Shown in pieces: positions 42,168 to 51,718 of a stretch of 64,000 bases of DNA. Numbering within the stretch: the stretch's first letter is position 1; every line of letters starts with the position of its first letter. Location of the stretch: the NCBI RefSeq assembly GCF_006494655.1, contig NZ_VHIM01000008.1, forward strand, positions 62,001-126,000, in the 5' to 3' direction. A model generated the notes under the pieces. The model saw only the letters and a list, made by a program, of their open reading frames with translations, searched no databases and was not told where the DNA came from. The DNA is from Arthrobacter agilis (GTDB lineage: Bacteria > Actinomycetota > Actinomycetes > Actinomycetales > Micrococcaceae). Both the position numbers and the translations under genes were made by a program.

Positions 42168-42890
42168 TCAAGACGGCTCGGTGGCGCTGGTACCAGCGTC
42201 GCCTCTCGCGTTGTCCCCTGCGGCTCCGCCGACACCGACACCGTCACCGGCTCCGTCACGGGCGCCGTCGTCGTGCTCGCCGAGGCCACGCGCGGCGAGG
42301 GCCTCGCCGGTCCGCTGGGCGTAGGCGACCGCTCCGACCACGAGGGGGGTGACGGCCACTCGCATACTCCGCTGGAGCCAGCGCGCACGTGCCGCGTCGC
42401 GGATGTCGACGAACATCCCCGCGAGGTAGGGGATGCTCCGCAGCATGATCGACAGGGCCAGGGCGAAGCGTTCCGGGTCCGCCCCCACACGTCGGAACGG
42501 CCGTGCGAGCCGCGCGACGCCGTCGAGCAGCACCTGGACCGGCGTCGTGAGCGTCACGGCCCGTGCCGCCAGCAGGCAGGCGGTGATGCCACCGACGACG
42601 GCGAAGGCGCGCACCCAGCCCTGGGTGATGCCCTGGTACACGGCGAGGATCACCAGGACGGGGGCCGCCGGCGCCAGCATCCGGACGATCCGTGCGGGCG
42701 GTATGCGCGCACCGACGGTCAGGGCGCCGATCGCGATCGCGAGCGCGATCACGGCGACGAGCGGTGTCCGCCAGACCACGACGGCGAGGGCGCAGGCCAG
42801 TGAGGCCGTGGCTTTCGGCGCGAGCGGCATCCGGTAGAGGAAACCCCGGCCCGGTACGAACAGCCCGAGGGTGCTTCCGAAGCCCCTCAC
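42168..42890 (-). CDS. bioN: ECF transporter transmembrane protein BioN (EcfT)
   Basis: BioN is the membrane coupling subunit of the biotin ECF transporter. The 240-residue protein has five or six hydrophobic segments and the EcfT coupling-helix motifs with the Ala-Arg-Gly triplet (RDAARARWLQRS near residue 165 and ALAARGLGE near residue 201). The C-terminal 40 residues are a low-complexity Asp/Gly/Ala tail. Its ATG overlaps the bioM stop by four bases. Confidence 0.9.
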   Translation of the reverse strand: MRGFGSTLGLFVPGRGFLYRMPLAPKATASLACALAVVVWRTPLVAVIALAIAIGALTVGARIPPARIVRMLAPAAPVLVILAVYQGITQGWVRAFAVVGGITACLLAARAVTLTTPVQVLLDGVARLARPFRRVGADPERFALALSIMLRSIPYLAGMFVDIRDAARARWLQRSMRVAVTPLVVGAVAYAQRTGEALAARGLGEHDDGARDGAGDGVGVGGAAGDNARGDAGTSATEPS

Positions 42891-43630
42891 CGGGGTTCCG
42901 GGGAGTGGGACCGCTGATCCTCCGCGGATCGGGCCGCCAGCGCGCGGTAGTGGGCGACGGCCTCCGCGGGAACGCCGTCGAAGACGACACGACCGCGGTC
43001 GATGACGAGCGTCCGATCGGCCTCGAGGGCGAACTCGAGATTGTGGGTCGTGAAGACGACCTGCTGGTCGAGGCGTCCGATGAGCGATCGGACGCGGGCG
43101 TCGTTGCGCAGGTCGAGCAGGGTGGTCGGCTCGTCGGCCACGAGAACGCGCGGGTCGACGGCGAGGACGACCGCCAGGGCGAGGATCTGCCGCTCACCAC
43201 CCGAGAGGTCGTAGATGCTGCGATCCGCGAGGTGGCCCACACCGAATCGGTCGAGAACCTCCTCGGCCCGGCGCCGCCGCTCACGGGCGGGGAGCCGCCG
43301 CGCGCGAAGGGAGAGTTCCACGTCCTCCCGGCCGGTCGGCATGACGAGCTGGGAGAGCGGGTCGGTGAAGACGAACCCGACCAGGCGGCGTACGGCGCGA
43401 CCCTCCGAGCGGGTGTCGCTCCCGAGGACCGTCACCGCCCCGTCCGTCGGCTCCCTCAATCCGTTGACGAGGCGCAGGAGCGTCGACTTGCCGGAGCCGT
43501 TGGCCCCGATGACCGACACGCGGCGCTCGGCCAGTGTCAGGGTGATCGGGCCGAGGATGAGCTCCGGGCCGCTGTCCGACCGGACTTCCGCGGCGGTGAA
43601 CTCGATCACCGCGGGCGCCGCGCGGCTCAT
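42887..43630 (-). CDS. bioM: ECF transporter ATPase BioM
   Basis: BioM powers biotin uptake. The 247-residue ATPase has Walker A GANGSGKST near residue 42, the signature LSGGERQIL near residue 141, and Walker B VLVADEPTTLLD near residue 160. It overlaps bioY and bioN by four bases each (ATGA), so all three subunits are coupled. Confidence 0.92.
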   Translation of the reverse strand: MSRAAPAVIEFTAAEVRSDSGPELILGPITLTLAERRVSVIGANGSGKSTLLRLVNGLREPTDGAVTVLGSDTRSEGRAVRRLVGFVFTDPLSQLVMPTGREDVELSLRARRLPARERRRRAEEVLDRFGVGHLADRSIYDLSGGERQILALAVVLAVDPRVLVADEPTTLLDLRNDARVRSLIGRLDQQVVFTTHNLEFALEADRTLVIDRGRVVFDGVPAEAVAHYRALAARSAEDQRSHSPEPR

Positions 43631-44256
43631 CGGCCTCGCCCGCCGAGGAGCCGGGGGAAAGCACGGTGCACGGATACCGCGAGGATCGCGGCCAGGACGT
43701 TCTTGACGACGTCGCCGGGCAGATAGGCGGCGTCGACGATGACCGCCTCGCGGAGGGGCAGGCCGGCATTGACCATGAGACCCGCGATGCCCAGCGGATG
43801 GATGGTGAGCAGGCTCGCGGCGAGACAGCCGAGGAACAGCAGGCCCGTGCGGAACCGGGCCGATCCGCGCAGGATCAGCCGGGCGAAGGCTCCGGCCACC
43901 AGCGCTGCGAGCGGGAAGGCGAGCAGGTAGCCCGCGGAGGGCCCGGCGAGCACGCCGAAGCCGCCGCTGAACCCGCTGAAGACCGGCAGGCCGATCAGTC
44001 CGGCGGCCAGGTACAGCAGCACGGCGGCGGTTCCACGGGCCGGTCCCAGGACGACGCCGGCGAGCATCACGCCGAGGGTCTGCAGGGTGATGGGCACGCC
44101 GAGCGGGCCCACCGGTATACCGGGTACGATTGCAAGGGCGGCAATGAGGGCGGCGAAGACCGCGACCAGCGACAGATCGGTGGCATCCCACCGCGTGCGA
44201 GAGGACGGTCGGCGATCGCCGATCGATTCGGTGGTGGTCTCTCCGGTCGGCTGCAT
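43627..44256 (-). CDS. bioY: Biotin transporter substrate-binding subunit BioY
   Basis: BioY is the membrane S-component that binds biotin. The 209-residue protein has six hydrophobic segments, the GVPITLQTLGVMLAG stretch near residue 55, GLIGLPVFSGFSGG near residue 87 and GPSAGYLLAFP near residue 106 that line the biotin pocket, and the late DVVKNVLAA with a conserved aspartate and lysine. It is the first gene of bioY-bioM-bioN; no clear BirA or BioQ operator could be picked out upstream. Confidence 0.95.
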   Translation of the reverse strand: MQPTGETTTESIGDRRPSSRTRWDATDLSLVAVFAALIAALAIVPGIPVGPLGVPITLQTLGVMLAGVVLGPARGTAAVLLYLAAGLIGLPVFSGFSGGFGVLAGPSAGYLLAFPLAALVAGAFARLILRGSARFRTGLLFLGCLAASLLTIHPLGIAGLMVNAGLPLREAVIVDAAYLPGDVVKNVLAAILAVSVHRAFPRLLGGRGR

Positions 44257-44422
44257 CGCACACTCCTCCAGCAGGCCGGAGGTGCACCGGTTCGTCCGGT
44301 GGCTTGTCGATTTCCTCCAGCCGCAACTGCTTCTGTACCGAGACTAGCGCCGGTCACCAGGGGAACCCTTGTGGGATTCCTACAACAAAACGCCGTCTCA
44401 GGCACCATCGAAAGGCCTCACC

Positions 44423-46021
<1,599 letters not shown>

Positions 46022-46103
46022 CCGTGCGGGGTGCGCCCGGTGTCCGAAGGAATGTTCCGGTGTCCGAAGGGGTGTCCCGGCGTCGGGAGAGAGGGCGGAA
46101 GCG

Positions 46104-46508
46104 GTGGACTTCGACTGGCTCCGGCGGGCCTGCCTCGCCCTTCCCGGCGCCTATGAGGACTATCCTTTCGGCCCCGAAACCGCCACGTTCCGCGTGAGGA
46201 TCCCGGAGCGGATCGCCGGCCCCGGAGCGGGGAAGGTCTTCGCCTTCGCAGGCGTCGACGCCGTCCCGCCGTCGGTCTCCCTCAAGTGCGAACCGGCCCT
46301 CGTGATCCCCCTGCGCGCAGCGCACCCGGAGATCACCGGCGCGTGGCACCTCGACAAGAAACACTGGAACGGCGTCCGGCTCGACGGCGCCCTGACCGCC
46401 GCGACGGTCGCCGACCTCATCGAGGACTCCTACGACCTCGTCGTCGCCTCGCTGCCCGCAGCGCACCGGCGGGCCCTGGGCTGGTCCGGCGGAGACTCCC
46501 CGAGCTGA
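46104..46508 (+). CDS. MmcQ/YjbR family DNA-binding-fold protein
   Basis: This 134-residue protein matches the MmcQ/YjbR (CyaY-like fold) family: LPGAYEDYPFGPETATFRV at residues 13-31, VSLKCEPALVIPLRAAHP mid-protein, and KKHWNGVRLDG near residue 90. The family's molecular role is unknown; some members are described as double-wing DNA-binding proteins. The GTG at 46104 follows a purine-rich stretch, and homology begins directly after it. Confidence 0.85.
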   Translation: MDFDWLRRACLALPGAYEDYPFGPETATFRVRIPERIAGPGAGKVFAFAGVDAVPPSVSLKCEPALVIPLRAAHPEITGAWHLDKKHWNGVRLDGALTAATVADLIEDSYDLVVASLPAAHRRALGWSGGDSPS

Positions 46509-46560
46509 TCGACCAGCCTGCCGGAGCGCGAGACTGAGCAGGCGACAGTGAGCGCCGCGC

Positions 46561-47388
46561 TCAGCGGATCCCCCGGGCGTCAAGGATCGCGTCCTCCTCC
46601 TCCTCCGAGGACGGACGACGGCGCTGCCGTCCGGGGCGTCTCACAGCAGTGCCGGCCTGCTCGGCGTTGGCCCTGCGCTGCTCGCGCGCCGCGTAGCCGA
46701 GTCCCACGAAGGCGAGCACGCCGAAGGCGAACCACTGCAGGGAATAGGACAGGTGCGGGCCCTCGTCGATCGATGGTTTCGGGGCCGCGAGGGGTGTCTC
46801 GGCGGCGGCCGGACGTTCGAGCGCGAGCAGGCCGTAGGCCGCGTCCTGCAGCGCGTAGTCCAGTCGGTCCGAGAGCGCAGTGAGGTCGATCGACGCCACC
46901 TGGCCCTCGGGCGCTCCGCGCTTGACCGCGGGCTCGCCGGGCTTGACCCTGGCGGTCACCTCGACCTCCCCCGGAGGGGGCTCGGGAATGTCGTCCGGAC
47001 GCCCCGCCTCGTCGTTGCCGATCGGCAGCCAGCCGCGGTCGATGATCACGGCGCTTCCGTCCTCGAGCCGCAGGGGAGTAAGGACCTCGTACCCGGGCTG
47101 ACCACTGAGCGGCCGGTTGCGCGCGATCACCTGGTTCTCGACGTCGTAGGTGCCGACGAACGTGATGGGCGTCCACTCCGTCGCCGGGTCGTAGCCGTCG
47201 AGAACAAAACTTCCCGGCACGTACCGCTGGGGGGTCGCGTCGTAGTTCGCCTCGATGCGGTGGATGTTCTCGACCACGGCTTCGCGGCGGTCGAGCTGCC
47301 AGCGCCCCAGCCCGACGCAGCCCGCCGCGATGACGATCACCATGACGAGCCAGCCGAACCATCGCGCGGAGAAGAGGAAGCGGTACAC
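46561..47388 (-). CDS. SURF1-family cytochrome oxidase biogenesis protein
   Basis: SURF1 proteins help assemble the heme A/copper centre of cytochrome c oxidase. The 275-residue product has an N-terminal membrane helix (residues 10-28), the family segment GLGRWQLDRREA at residues 26-37, GTYDVENQVIARNRP near residue 80, IIDRGWLPIG near residue 115, and a second membrane helix (YSLQWFAFGVLAFVGLGYA, residues 217-235), then a charged tail. The GTG at 47388 directly follows the stop of the preceding gene. It belongs functionally with ctaA and ctaB. Confidence 0.92.
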   Translation of the reverse strand: MYRFLFSARWFGWLVMVIVIAAGCVGLGRWQLDRREAVVENIHRIEANYDATPQRYVPGSFVLDGYDPATEWTPITFVGTYDVENQVIARNRPLSGQPGYEVLTPLRLEDGSAVIIDRGWLPIGNDEAGRPDDIPEPPPGEVEVTARVKPGEPAVKRGAPEGQVASIDLTALSDRLDYALQDAAYGLLALERPAAAETPLAAPKPSIDEGPHLSYSLQWFAFGVLAFVGLGYAAREQRRANAEQAGTAVRRPGRQRRRPSSEEEEDAILDARGIR

Positions 47389-47721
47389 CTACTGGGCCTC
47401 CCCGGTCATCCCGCCGATGCTCCCACCGGTGTTCTCGTCACTGTTCTCATCGGTCAGGGGACGCGTCTCCTTCCAGAGACCGCGATCCCTCAGGTACTCC
47501 TCGAACCACTCGACGTGGTCGGGGCAGGACGCCCACACCTTTCGGCGGTCCGGCGTATGGATCCTCGGATTGTTCCACAGCAGCCGCCACGCCGCCCCGG
47601 CTCGGCACCCCTTGCGTGAGCAGATCGGCGCCGCTCCCTGGTCCGGAATGGTCCCGAACAGGCTCAGACCCGCAGTCGAACCGACCGCGGGTCCGCCGAG
47701 CGGTGCGTCAGGCATTCGCAC
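47389..47721 (-). CDS. Conserved small actinobacterial protein of unknown function
   Basis: This 110-residue protein has a conserved core CSRKGCRAGAAWRLLWNNP followed by RIHTPDRRKVWASCPDH and WFEEYLRDRGL (residues 34-83). The CxxxxC, C and H pattern could bind a metal. Database entries of this type are often labelled acetone carboxylase, which the size does not support. It overlaps DUF3099 by 14 bases upstream and touches SURF1 downstream, so it may belong with membrane or oxidase assembly. The ATG at 47721 or the next ATG two codons on are both possible starts. Confidence 0.75.
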   Translation of the reverse strand: MRMPDAPLGGPAVGSTAGLSLFGTIPDQGAAPICSRKGCRAGAAWRLLWNNPRIHTPDRRKVWASCPDHVEWFEEYLRDRGLWKETRPLTDENSDENTGGSIGGMTGEAQ

Positions 47722-48136
47722 CCGGTCTCCCTGATCCGGCCGCCCACGAACCGTGGTGCGCGGTCGGAGGGGTGTCGTCGATGATCTCGCCGCTCAGGAT
47801 GTCGTCCTCGGGGTCGGCGGGATCCGCGTCGGCCACCCTCGCCTCGATCTCCCGGACCGGCGCGCGATCGATCAGCGCGTCGCTGTGCCGGATGTTGCTC
47901 GTGTCGCTCCCGCCGTTGGCCACGATGACCGCGAAATAGGGCAGGAACACCGCTCCCGCAATCATGACCCAGGACAGCCAGCCGTAGGGGACCACGAACA
48001 CGAGGATGAAGCAGACGAGGCGGATGCTCATCGAGACGGTGTAGCGGATCATTCTGGTACGCATTTCGTCGCTGTGTGATTCACGAGCGTCTGAGATGCT
48101 GTGGACGTCTGTGTTGTGCTTCGATTGTTTACTCAT
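47708..48136 (-). CDS. DUF3099 domain-containing membrane protein
   Basis: This 142-residue protein matches the actinobacterial DUF3099 pattern: a polar N-terminus (VHSISDARESHSDEMRTRMIRY), two transmembrane helices (residues 35-50 and 54-75, with FVVPYGWLSWVMI between), and an acidic C-terminal tail. The function is unknown. The ATG at 48136 has GGAG four bases upstream; a GTG at 48139 is equally in frame. It begins the set DUF3099-small protein-SURF1. Confidence 0.85.
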   Translation of the reverse strand: MSKQSKHNTDVHSISDARESHSDEMRTRMIRYTVSMSIRLVCFILVFVVPYGWLSWVMIAGAVFLPYFAVIVANGGSDTSNIRHSDALIDRAPVREIEARVADADPADPEDDILSGEIIDDTPPTAHHGSWAAGSGRPGANA

Positions 48137-48205
48137 CACACTCCAAAGAGACTGCTTCTATTATCCCACTTCCGGCTTCGTTCCCGAAGTCGGGGGATGC
48201 GCCGC

Positions 48206-48211
48206 TAGGAT
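48206..48211 (+). promoter_or_regulatory. -10 hexamer for fabG
   Basis: TAGGAT would start transcription near 48219, giving a leader of about 124 bases before the TTG start. Confidence 0.4.
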
Positions 48212-48342
48212 CGTCGGGATAGTTTGACGAGGAGCCGCGGACAGCGTCCCGTTGATACGTGACCGCCCCGACTCATCGGCCCCGTGGTCGTCGGCATGGA
48301 CAGCTGGGCCCCCTTTCGGCTCGCAGACAGAGGAGTTTCCCC

Positions 48343-49080
48343 TTGGCACCTGATACGGACAGCACGACGACGGCTACCGGCCGGAGCGTCCTCATCACCG
48401 GAGGGAACCGCGGGATCGGATTGGCCATCGCCAAGGTATTCGTAGCCAACGGCGACAAGGTTGCCATCACCTACCGAAGTGGCGAGGTTCCGGAGGGAAT
48501 GCTGGGAGTACGGGCCGATGTGACCAGTGAGGACCAGATCGATGCGGCCTTCACCCGCGTGGAGGCCGAGCACGGACCCGTCGAGGTCCTCGTGGCCAAC
48601 GCCGGCATCACCCGCGACACCCTGCTCATGCGCATGTCGGAGAGCGACTTCACGGACGTGATCGACACCAACCTGACGGGCGCCTTCCGCGTGGTGAAGC
48701 GGGCCTCCCGCGGGATGATCCGCCTGAAGCGCGGCAGGGTGATCCTCATCTCGAGCGTCACCGGCCTCTACGGCGCGCCCGGCCAGATCAACTACTCGGC
48801 GTCGAAGTCGGGACTCATCGGCATCGCACGCTCGTTGACCCGCGAGCTCGGCTCGCGTGGCATCACGGCGAACGTGGTAGCCCCGGGGTTCATCGACACC
48901 GACATGACCGCGGAACTGACCGAGGAGACCCGTAAGAGCTACCTCGCGACCATCCCCGCGGGTCGCTTCGCCTCGCCGGAGGAAGTGGCCGGCGTCGTGT
49001 CATGGCTCGCCGGTGAGCACGCCGGCTACATCTCCGGGGCGGTCATCCCGGTCGACGGCGGACTCGGCATGGGCCACTGA
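48343..49080 (+). CDS. fabG: 3-oxoacyl-ACP reductase
   Basis: This NADPH-dependent short-chain reductase acts in fatty acid elongation. The 245-residue product has the cofactor loop TGGNRGIG at residues 19-26, NAG at 86-88, and the catalytic Ser137/138, Tyr151 and Lys155 (YSASK). The start is an unusual TTG at 48343, eight bases after GAGGAG; no ATG or GTG fits the conserved N-terminus. It precedes a second, divergent SDR. Confidence 0.9.
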   Translation: MAPDTDSTTTATGRSVLITGGNRGIGLAIAKVFVANGDKVAITYRSGEVPEGMLGVRADVTSEDQIDAAFTRVEAEHGPVEVLVANAGITRDTLLMRMSESDFTDVIDTNLTGAFRVVKRASRGMIRLKRGRVILISSVTGLYGAPGQINYSASKSGLIGIARSLTRELGSRGITANVVAPGFIDTDMTAELTEETRKSYLATIPAGRFASPEEVAGVVSWLAGEHAGYISGAVIPVDGGLGMGH

Positions 49081-49135
49081 CCTCGCCCTGCAGCACCCCG
49101 CACCACCCGACGTCCCTTACACCAGAAGGAGCATC

Positions 49136-49882
49136 ATGGCCACCCTCGAGGGAACCACAGCAATCGTCACCGGCTCGTCACGCGGCATCGGCGCCGACGT
49201 CGCGCAGCAGCTCGCAGCGCAGGGCGCCGCTGTCGTCGTCAACTACAGGCAGAAGGCACCCCGCGCCACCAAGGTGGTCGCGGGCATCGAGGCGGCCGGC
49301 GGCAGGGCCGTCGCGGTCGGCGCCGACCTCACCACGCCGGAGGGCCCGGCCGCGCTCGTCGACGCCGCATCGGGTCTCGGCACCCTGAACCTGCTGGTGC
49401 TCAACGCGTCCGGCGGCATGGAGACGTCGATGGGCGAGGACTACGCCCTGCGACTCAACCGCGACGCCCAGGTCGCCATGCTCACCGCCGCGACGGACGT
49501 CATGCCGGCCGGTTCGCGCGTGGTGTTCATCACCAGCCACCAGGCGCACTTCATCGAGAAGGTCCGGACGATGGACGCCTACGAACCGGTCGCCCGCAGC
49601 AAGCGAGCCGGTGAGGACGCCCTCCGCGAGCTCATTCCGAGCCTGACCGAGAAGGGAATCTCGCTCGTCGTCGTCTCCGGCGACATGATCGAGGGAACCG
49701 TCACGGCGACCCTGCTGGACCGTGCGACCCCGGGTGCGATCGAGGCGCGCCGACAGGAAGCAGGGCGCCTGTACTCCGTCTCCGAGTTCGCCACGGAGAT
49801 CGTCCGGATGGCGACGGCGGACGTGCCGACGGGCCATACGGAGTACGTGGGGGGCGCGGAGGACTTCCTCGCCAAGAGCTGA
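49136..49882 (+). CDS. Divergent SDR-family protein lacking canonical YxxxK
   Basis: This 248-residue protein keeps the Rossmann cofactor motif TGSSRGIG at residues 12-19 and a serine at 134 (FITSH), but at the active site it reads YEPVARSK: the tyrosine (149) is seven residues before Lys156 rather than four, and Val152 is at the usual tyrosine position. The NAG motif is NAS at residues 90-92. It may be a non-catalytic or altered SDR. AGAAGGAG precedes the ATG at 49136. It follows fabG after 55 bases and is probably co-transcribed. Confidence 0.88.
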   Translation: MATLEGTTAIVTGSSRGIGADVAQQLAAQGAAVVVNYRQKAPRATKVVAGIEAAGGRAVAVGADLTTPEGPAALVDAASGLGTLNLLVLNASGGMETSMGEDYALRLNRDAQVAMLTAATDVMPAGSRVVFITSHQAHFIEKVRTMDAYEPVARSKRAGEDALRELIPSLTEKGISLVVVSGDMIEGTVTATLLDRATPGAIEARRQEAGRLYSVSEFATEIVRMATADVPTGHTEYVGGAEDFLAKS

Positions 49883-49921
49883 CGCCACGCCGTTCGTTCC
49901 GTCCGGCGGTCCGCAGGTCTC

Positions 49922-50806
49922 CTAGAGGCCGGCGAGGTGCCGGACGACATCCAGGTCGGGCAGGTCGAGGGCCGCGTGGGCGACGGCGCGTACCGCCGGT
50001 TTGGCGTTGAAGGCGACGCCGAGCCCCGCCGCCGCCAGCATGTCCAGGTCGTTCGCGCCGTCGCCCACCGCGATGGTCGAGGCGAGGTCCACGCCCGCGC
50101 GCGCGGCCTCGGAGCGCAGCACGCGTTCCTTCTCACGACGGTCGACGACCGCACCCGAGACGCGTCCGGTGAGCACCCCGCCGTGGATGCCGAGCTGGTT
50201 GGCGTGTCCGAACGACAGCCGGAGCCGCTCTGCGAGCGGGGCGAGGACCTGCGAGAACCCGCCGGAGACGACCCCGACGGCATGCCCGGCATCGAGGTAC
50301 GCCCCGACCAGCTGCTCGGCCCCGTCGCTGAGTTCGATGCGTTCGACCACCTCGTCGATCACCGATGCCGGGAGGCCCTCGAGCGCCCGGACGCGCTGGT
50401 GCAGGGACTGGGCGAAATCGAGCTCGCCACGCATGGCGGCATCGGTCACGGCCTTCACCTCTGCCTCACGTCCGGCGTGGGCGGCGAGCAACTCGATGAC
50501 CTCCTGCTTGATGAGGGTGGAGTCGACGTCCATGATGAGCAGCTTGGGGCCGGGGGCGTAGACGCGCCGGGGCACGAGGGCGGCGCCGACCGCCGCGGAC
50601 GCTCCCCAGTCCGTGAGCGCCCTGCGGACCGAGCCGGGTCCAGCGGGGATACGGACGTCCAGCGTGAGGACCTCATAGGTCGCGGTGCGTACCGAGGAGG
50701 CTCCGTCGACGGAGACGTCGACGCGACCCAGCGCCGTCGCCAGCCGGTCGCGGTGATCGTCCTCCAGTCGCGACGCGTAGACGACCACCCTGGCCTCGAC
50801 CGTCAT
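49922..50806 (-). CDS. serB: Phosphoserine phosphatase
   Basis: SerB makes serine from phosphoserine. The 294-residue protein has an ACT-like N-terminal region (residues 1-80) and a HAD domain with nucleophile Asp93 and acid Asp95 (DVDST), VVSGGFSQ near residue 185, and GDGANDLDML near residue 253. The ATG at 50806 follows a GGGAG site. It is transcribed divergently from the ABC ATPase gene. Confidence 0.95.
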   Translation of the reverse strand: MTVEARVVVYASRLEDDHRDRLATALGRVDVSVDGASSVRTATYEVLTLDVRIPAGPGSVRRALTDWGASAAVGAALVPRRVYAPGPKLLIMDVDSTLIKQEVIELLAAHAGREAEVKAVTDAAMRGELDFAQSLHQRVRALEGLPASVIDEVVERIELSDGAEQLVGAYLDAGHAVGVVSGGFSQVLAPLAERLRLSFGHANQLGIHGGVLTGRVSGAVVDRREKERVLRSEAARAGVDLASTIAVGDGANDLDMLAAAGLGVAFNAKPAVRAVAHAALDLPDLDVVRHLAGL

Positions 50807-50878
50807 GCGTCCACTCCCGTCCTCGCCGCTGGCGGCGTCGTCGGCCGGGCGGTTTCGCCACGAAGCCGCTCCTTAGCC

Positions 50879-50884
50879 TAGTGT
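50879..50884 (+). promoter_or_regulatory. -10 hexamer of leaderless promoter (orphan ABC ATPase)
   Basis: TAGTGT, then eight bases, then the ATG at 50893. Confidence 0.5.
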
Positions 50885-50892
50885 CTAGGACC

Positions 50893-51678
50893 ATGAGTGA
50901 CGTTCTGGAACTGGCGGGAGTGAGCCTCGTGAGGAGCGGCAAGACGCTGCTCGACGAGATCGACTGGCAGGTCAGCGAGGGTGAGCGCTGGGTGGTCATG
51001 GGCCCGAACGGTGCAGGGAAGACGACGCTGCTGCAGCTCGCCGGCGCACGCCTGCATCCCACGCGCGGTGTCGTCGGCATCCTGGACGAGGTCATGGGTG
51101 CTGTCGACGTCTTCGAACTCCGCCCGCGCATCGGGCTCGCCTCCGCCGCGCTCGCATCGCAGGTCCCCGACCACGAAACCGTGCTGAACGTTGTCGTCAC
51201 CGCGTCCTACGGCGTCACCGGTCGGTGGCGGGAGCAGTACGAGCGCCTCGACGAACGCCGTGCCTTCCGCCTGCTCGACACCTGGGGGATGTCGCGTTTC
51301 ATGAACCGGCCCTTCGGCTCCCTGAGCGAGGGCGAGCGCAAGCGCGTGCAGATCGCCCGCGCGCTCATGGCCGACCCCGAACTGCTGCTCCTCGACGAAC
51401 CTGCCGCCGGGCTCGACCTGGCCGGGCGGGAGGACCTCGTCCGGCGCCTCACCGATCTCGCCCGGGACGAGGATGCACCCGCGATGGTGCTCGTCACGCA
51501 TCACCTCGAGGAGGTTCCGCCCGGCTTCACGCACGCACTGCTGCTCCGGGAGGGCCGGATCGTGGCTGCCGGACTGATCGCCGGTGTCCTGACCGAGGAG
51601 AACCTGTCTGCCGCGTTCGACGTCGCGCTGAAGGTCACCGAGGAGAACGGCCGCTACAGCGCGGTCGCGCGGGCGTGA
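50893..51678 (+). CDS. Orphan ABC transporter ATP-binding protein
   Basis: This 261-residue ATPase has Walker A GPNGAGKTT near residue 37, a modified signature LSEGERKRV near residue 139 (Glu for the second Gly), Walker B LLLLDEPAAGLD near residue 160, and LVTHHLEEV near residue 200. The GEGERKR-type signature and VPPGFTHALLLREG resemble ModF/YlmA-type ATPases found without a permease. No membrane partner is in the window. Role unknown; an ATP-dependent soluble function is possible. Confidence 0.88.
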   Translation: MSDVLELAGVSLVRSGKTLLDEIDWQVSEGERWVVMGPNGAGKTTLLQLAGARLHPTRGVVGILDEVMGAVDVFELRPRIGLASAALASQVPDHETVLNVVVTASYGVTGRWREQYERLDERRAFRLLDTWGMSRFMNRPFGSLSEGERKRVQIARALMADPELLLLDEPAAGLDLAGREDLVRRLTDLARDEDAPAMVLVTHHLEEVPPGFTHALLLREGRIVAAGLIAGVLTEENLSAAFDVALKVTEENGRYSAVARA

Positions 51679-51714
51679 GTCCCGGTTCCCGCAGCCCGCG
51701 CCCGGAACCGGGAC
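51679..51714 (+). promoter_or_regulatory. Hairpin between ABC ATPase stop and methyltransferase start
   Basis: GTCCCGGTTCC (51679-51689) pairs with GGAACCGGGAC (51704-51714). It begins at the base after the TGA and ends four bases before the ATG at 51719, so it would cover the ribosome-binding region. Confidence 0.5.
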
Positions 51715-51718
51715 CCTG

